From: Pseudomonadales bacterium
Lineage (GTDB): Bacteria > Pseudomonadota > Gammaproteobacteria > Pseudomonadales > Halieaceae
Length of the DNA stretch: 64,000 nucleotides
Assembly: GCA_024234675.1 (NCBI GenBank)
Contig: JACKNU010000011.1
Span: 1-64,000, forward strand
Direction of reading: 5' to 3'
The notes beneath the pieces were generated by a model, which was given only the letters and a program-made list of their open reading frames with translations, was not told the origin of the DNA and searched no databases. Below, one piece after another: positions 63,096 to 64,000 of the stretch. The translations under genes were made by a program, and so were the position numbers. Every line of letters starts with the position of its first letter. Position 1 is the stretch's first letter.

Positions 63096-64000
63096 CTACA
63101 CCTTGAAGCGGGTCTTCAACTTGCGGGGTACCGCGACATTCTTCAGGGTCACATACTGCGGCATCCCGTCGCGGTATTCCGGGTAGGCCTCGCCGGCAAT
63201 CAGCGGCGCCAGGTACTCGCGGGCCTCGTCGGTGATGCCAAAGCCGTCGCGACTGATGTAGTGACGCGGCATTTTTTTCTCCACGTTGGCCACATCCTGC
63301 AGGCGCGCCTCGCCTATGGACCAGCGATAGCGCTTGCCCTTGCCGCGCACGATGCAGGGCATCACGGCGTTGTCGCCGCGCAGGGCAAATTCCACCGCCG
63401 CCTGGCCCAGGGCGTAGGCCTGGTCTACATCGGTCTGGGAGGCGATGTGGCGGGCAGAACGCTGCAGGTAGTCCGCCACCGCCCAGTGGTACTTGTAGCC
63501 CAGTTCATCCTTGACCAGGCCGGCCAGGAAGGGGGCCAGGCCGCCCAACTGGCTGTGGCCGAAGGCATCCTTGAGCCCGGATTCCGCCAGGAAGCGGCCG
63601 TCCCTGTACTGGGCGCCCTCCGAGGCGACGATCACGCAGTAACCACAGCGCTTGACGGTGCGCTTGACGCGCGCCAGGAACTTGTCCCGATCAAAGGCGA
63701 TTTCGGGAAACAGGATGATGTGGGGCGCCTCGTCCGCGCCCTCGCCGGCCAGTCCCGCCGCCGCCGCGATCCAGCCCGCGTGCCGGCCCATGACTTCCAG
63801 GATGAAGACCTTGGTGGAGGTTTCACACATGGAGGCCACGTCCAGGGCCGCCTCCCGGGTGGAGATGGCGACATACTTGGCCACCGACCCGAAGCCCGGA
63901 CAGTTGTCGGTGAGGGGCAGGTCGTTGTCTATGGTCTTGGGCACGTGAATGGCCTGCAGGGGGTAGCCCATGGACTCGCTGAGTTGGGAGACCTTGAGGC
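63096..64000 (-). CDS. 6-phosphofructokinase, PPi-dependent type (5' end cut off)
   Basis: The reading frame runs off the window at 64000, so the N-terminus, including the GGDD/GGTS substrate loop, is not seen. Visible motifs are VPKTIDNDLP, whose Lys replaces the Gly of ATP-dependent enzymes and marks PPi use, EVMGRHAGW, IVASEGAQY, and KYHWAVADYLQRSARH. It phosphorylates fructose 6-phosphate reversibly with pyrophosphate. The in-frame ATG at 63971 is internal: open sequence continues upstream. Confidence 0.88.
   Translation of the reverse strand, partial: LKVSQLSESMGYPLQAIHVPKTIDNDLPLTDNCPGFGSVAKYVAISTREAALDVASMCETSTKVFILEVMGRHAGWIAAAAGLAGEGADEAPHIILFPEIAFDRDKFLARVKRTVKRCGYCVIVASEGAQYRDGRFLAESGLKDAFGHSQLGGLAPFLAGLVKDELGYKYHWAVADYLQRSARHIASQTDVDQAYALGQAAVEFALRGDNAVMPCIVRGKGKRYRWSIGEARLQDVANVEKKMPRHYISRDGFGITDEAREYLAPLIAGEAYPEYRDGMPQYVTLKNVAVPRKLKTRFKV

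Overview
The window is GC-rich, densely coded and looks like one chromosomal segment of a gammaproteobacterium outside the enterics. Two long gene orders point that way. One is tpiA-secG-tRNA-Leu ... tRNA-fMet-rimP-nusA-infB-rbfA-truB-rpsO-pnp. The other is dksA-gluQ-cbrX-cbrA-cbrB-(crcZ)-pcnB-folK-panB-panC, the order known from Pseudomonas. The large acyl-CoA cluster and overall style suggest a marine OMG-type lineage (Halieaceae or a relative); that placement is inference.

Region by region. 1-10982 is a ten-gene, same-strand acyl-CoA catabolic operon: a pair of acyl-CoA dehydrogenases, an acyl-CoA ligase, a third dehydrogenase, a MaoC hydratase, an SDR, a thiolase, an MDR reductase, an Fe-alcohol dehydrogenase and a thioesterase. 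Its sigma-70-like promoter has a perfect palindrome over the -10. 11090-13313 is an envelope locus: two L,D-transpeptidases flank a Braun-type lipoprotein ending in lysine. 13398-14627 is an MFS exporter. 14710-19756 is carA-carB-greA, with a promoter, a start-site palindrome and a terminator-like leader hairpin. 19816-21977 is feoAB behind a Fur box. 21984-29146 holds a small unknown gene, yhbY and divergent rlmE, then ftsH (with a heat-shock-type promoter), folP, glmM, tpiA and secG. tRNA-Leu(GAG) follows at 29158.

29244-35131 lies between the two tRNA genes that are usually close neighbours. It carries lipid/ester hydrolase genes and acuI, and begins with a broken copy of the tRNA-Leu 3' half. 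35208-44178 is the tRNA-fMet/nusA/infB translation operon, rpsO and pnp, closed by a strong terminator. 44177-47312 is a MarR-controlled EmrAB-type efflux operon with a clear operator. 47488-53956 is acs, panC, panB, a deoxynucleoside kinase, folK and pcnB. 53957-59156 is the CbrX-CbrA-CbrB system and its downstream non-coding region. 59234-64000 holds gluQ, dksA, sfsA, an M15 peptidase, pyrophosphatase and a PPi-type phosphofructokinase cut by the window edge.

The most interesting item is the roughly 500 bp between cbrB and pcnB. On the minus strand it has a sigma-54 -24/-12 promoter, upstream GTTAC/GTAAC half-sites, several AAYAAYAA motifs (the Hfq/Crc-binding CA motif) and a duplicated hairpin module with compensatory stem changes. 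Position, promoter class and motifs match the CrcZ decoy RNA of Pseudomonas, so I read it as a CrcZ-like sRNA with a distinct two-module architecture. A CA motif also sits on the start of the acyl-CoA ligase gene, which would connect this switch to the catabolic operon. Other points: dispersed 50-bp repeats and an initiator tRNA with a U1-U72 mismatch. I see no CRISPR array, insertion sequence, prophage or rRNA.
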